From NCBI GenBank assembly GCA_035689185.1, contig DASSLY010000064.1, positions 1 to 13,752 of the forward strand: a stretch of DNA of 13,752 bases, read 5' to 3'. The translations under genes and the position numbers were made by a program. Position 1 is the first letter of the stretch, and the number at the start of each line of letters is the position of its first letter. The notes beneath the pieces are model-generated. The model saw only the letters and a list, made by a program, of their open reading frames with translations. It did not search any database and was not told the DNA's origin. This document shows positions 13,359 through 13,752 of the stretch, piece by piece. Source of the stretch: DASSLY01 sp035689185 (GTDB taxonomy: Bacteria; Actinomycetota; Actinomycetes; Actinomycetales; Dermatophilaceae).

Positions 13359-13652
13359 ATGAGCAGCACGTTCCAGGTCGACACCGCCCAGATCGCCGGC
13401 GCGGCGGGCGACATCAACCGCATCTCGGCCGAGATCGAGGCCAGCGTTCGGGCCATGATGTCCCGGCTCCTGAGCCTCCAGGACGCGTGGCAGGGCGCTG
13501 CGGCTACGAACTTCCAAGGGGTGGTGCGGGACTGGGACGGAGTCCAGAGACGGGTCCGTGAGTCCCTGGACACCATCAGCCAGGCGCTGAATCGGGCCGG
13601 TCAGCAGTACGCCGAGGTGGAGCGGGCCAACGCCAGCATGTTCAACGTGTGA
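13359..13652 (+). CDS. WXG100 (ESAT-6-like) protein
   Basis: The 97-residue product is predicted to be an all-helical hairpin. The turn motif is W44-Q-G46 in LQDAWQGAAATNF, where the family has WxG. The C-terminal Y84-AEV-E88 fits the YxxxD/E type VII secretion signal. Helix 1 (about 8-40) and helix 2 (about 47-90) have the normal size. Such proteins form dimers and are exported by ESX/type VII systems. No secretion ATPase or partner gene is visible in the window, so it is either an orphan substrate or the edge of a cluster further right. The start is supported by GGGAGG and by the divergent promoter region. Its last 11 bases overlap the end of the regulator gene on the other strand. Confidence 0.92.
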   Translation: MSSTFQVDTAQIAGAAGDINRISAEIEASVRAMMSRLLSLQDAWQGAAATNFQGVVRDWDGVQRRVRESLDTISQALNRAGQQYAEVERANASMFNV

Positions 13653-13752
13653 CGTCGTGGGTCGCGGCGAAAACCGCCGCCTGGGTGCGCCGTTCCATGC
13701 CGAGCTTGGCCAGGATCGAGGTCACGTAGTTCTTCACCGTCTTCTCGGCCAG
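13642..13752 (-). CDS. DevR/NarL-type LuxR response regulator (C-terminal 36 residues)
   Basis: Only the end of the gene is inside the window. The minus strand reads [18 protein letters not shown] and [15 protein letters not shown], ending VTR and stop. This is the recognition helix and last helix of the LuxR-type HTH; the wording is nearly that of mycobacterial DevR/DosR ([28 protein letters not shown]). The conserved K, N and V contacts of the recognition helix are present. The receiver domain must lie to the right of the window. The full gene probably encodes a NarL-family regulator of about 210-220 residues, possibly for hypoxia or redox responses. It overlaps the WXG100 gene tail to tail by 11 bases. 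Confidence 0.85.
   Translation of the reverse strand: [36 protein letters not shown]

Noticed and set aside
1..13752. tRNA, rRNA, insertion sequences or transposase genes
   Set aside because: No cloverleaf-like sequence, rRNA signature, transposase motif or terminal inverted repeats were recognised on either strand.

Overview
This window is high-GC DNA from an actinomycete (Actinomycetota). The evidence is the consistent G/C third positions, an XPB-type helicase beside its helicase-associated partner, an OmpR/PhoP-type two-component pair followed by a membrane-anchored HtrA-type protease, an actinobacterial HelD, a WXG100 protein and a DevR-type LuxR regulator. Several genes also appear to be leaderless. 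I cannot name the genus from the sequence alone.

Layout, left to right. Positions 1-885 hold the 3' end of a helicase-associated/WYL-like gene. Its stop overlaps the start of an MFS transporter that survives only as about 57 codons (882-1051). A DUF1697 gene follows (1236-1760); its last ~70 bp plus stop is present three times in tandem (1692-1939). Next come a Pro-rich two-TM protein with a 54-bp internal repeat (2148-2846) and, with overlapping stop and start, the XPB helicase (2846-4480). Positions 4481-5768 carry no intact gene. They hold a decayed response-regulator pseudogene on the minus strand and a striking compound repeat: two tandem copies of one modular element, built of 19-bp ACACC-phase units, a small hairpin, then 20/39-bp GGTGT-phase units and a shared trailer. 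A degenerate third copy lies at 1958-2005.

From 5769 a response regulator and histidine kinase (ATGA overlap) form an operon, followed by a PDZ-containing HtrA-type serine protease. This order resembles mprAB-pepD of mycobacteria, while the regulator itself reads more like PhoP. The set probably senses and answers envelope stress. Direct repeats on an 11-bp phase overlap the regulator's own start. A HelD-type RNA polymerase-recycling ATPase (9532-11631) and an HD-domain phosphohydrolase (11814-12467) come next. The latter converges, with zero bases between stops, on a DUF4031-Nudix fusion (minus strand, 12468-13250). A divergent WXG100 gene (13359-13652) overlaps tail to tail with the C-terminus of a DevR/NarL-type regulator on the minus strand that runs off the window.

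Functionally the window mixes DNA repair/helicase genes, transcription maintenance (HelD), envelope stress signalling and nucleotide hydrolysis. The most unusual parts are the plastic, duplication-rich stretch at 885-2148 and the modular repeat element at 4872-5696. An octamer, CGGCATAC, also appears far more often than base composition predicts.
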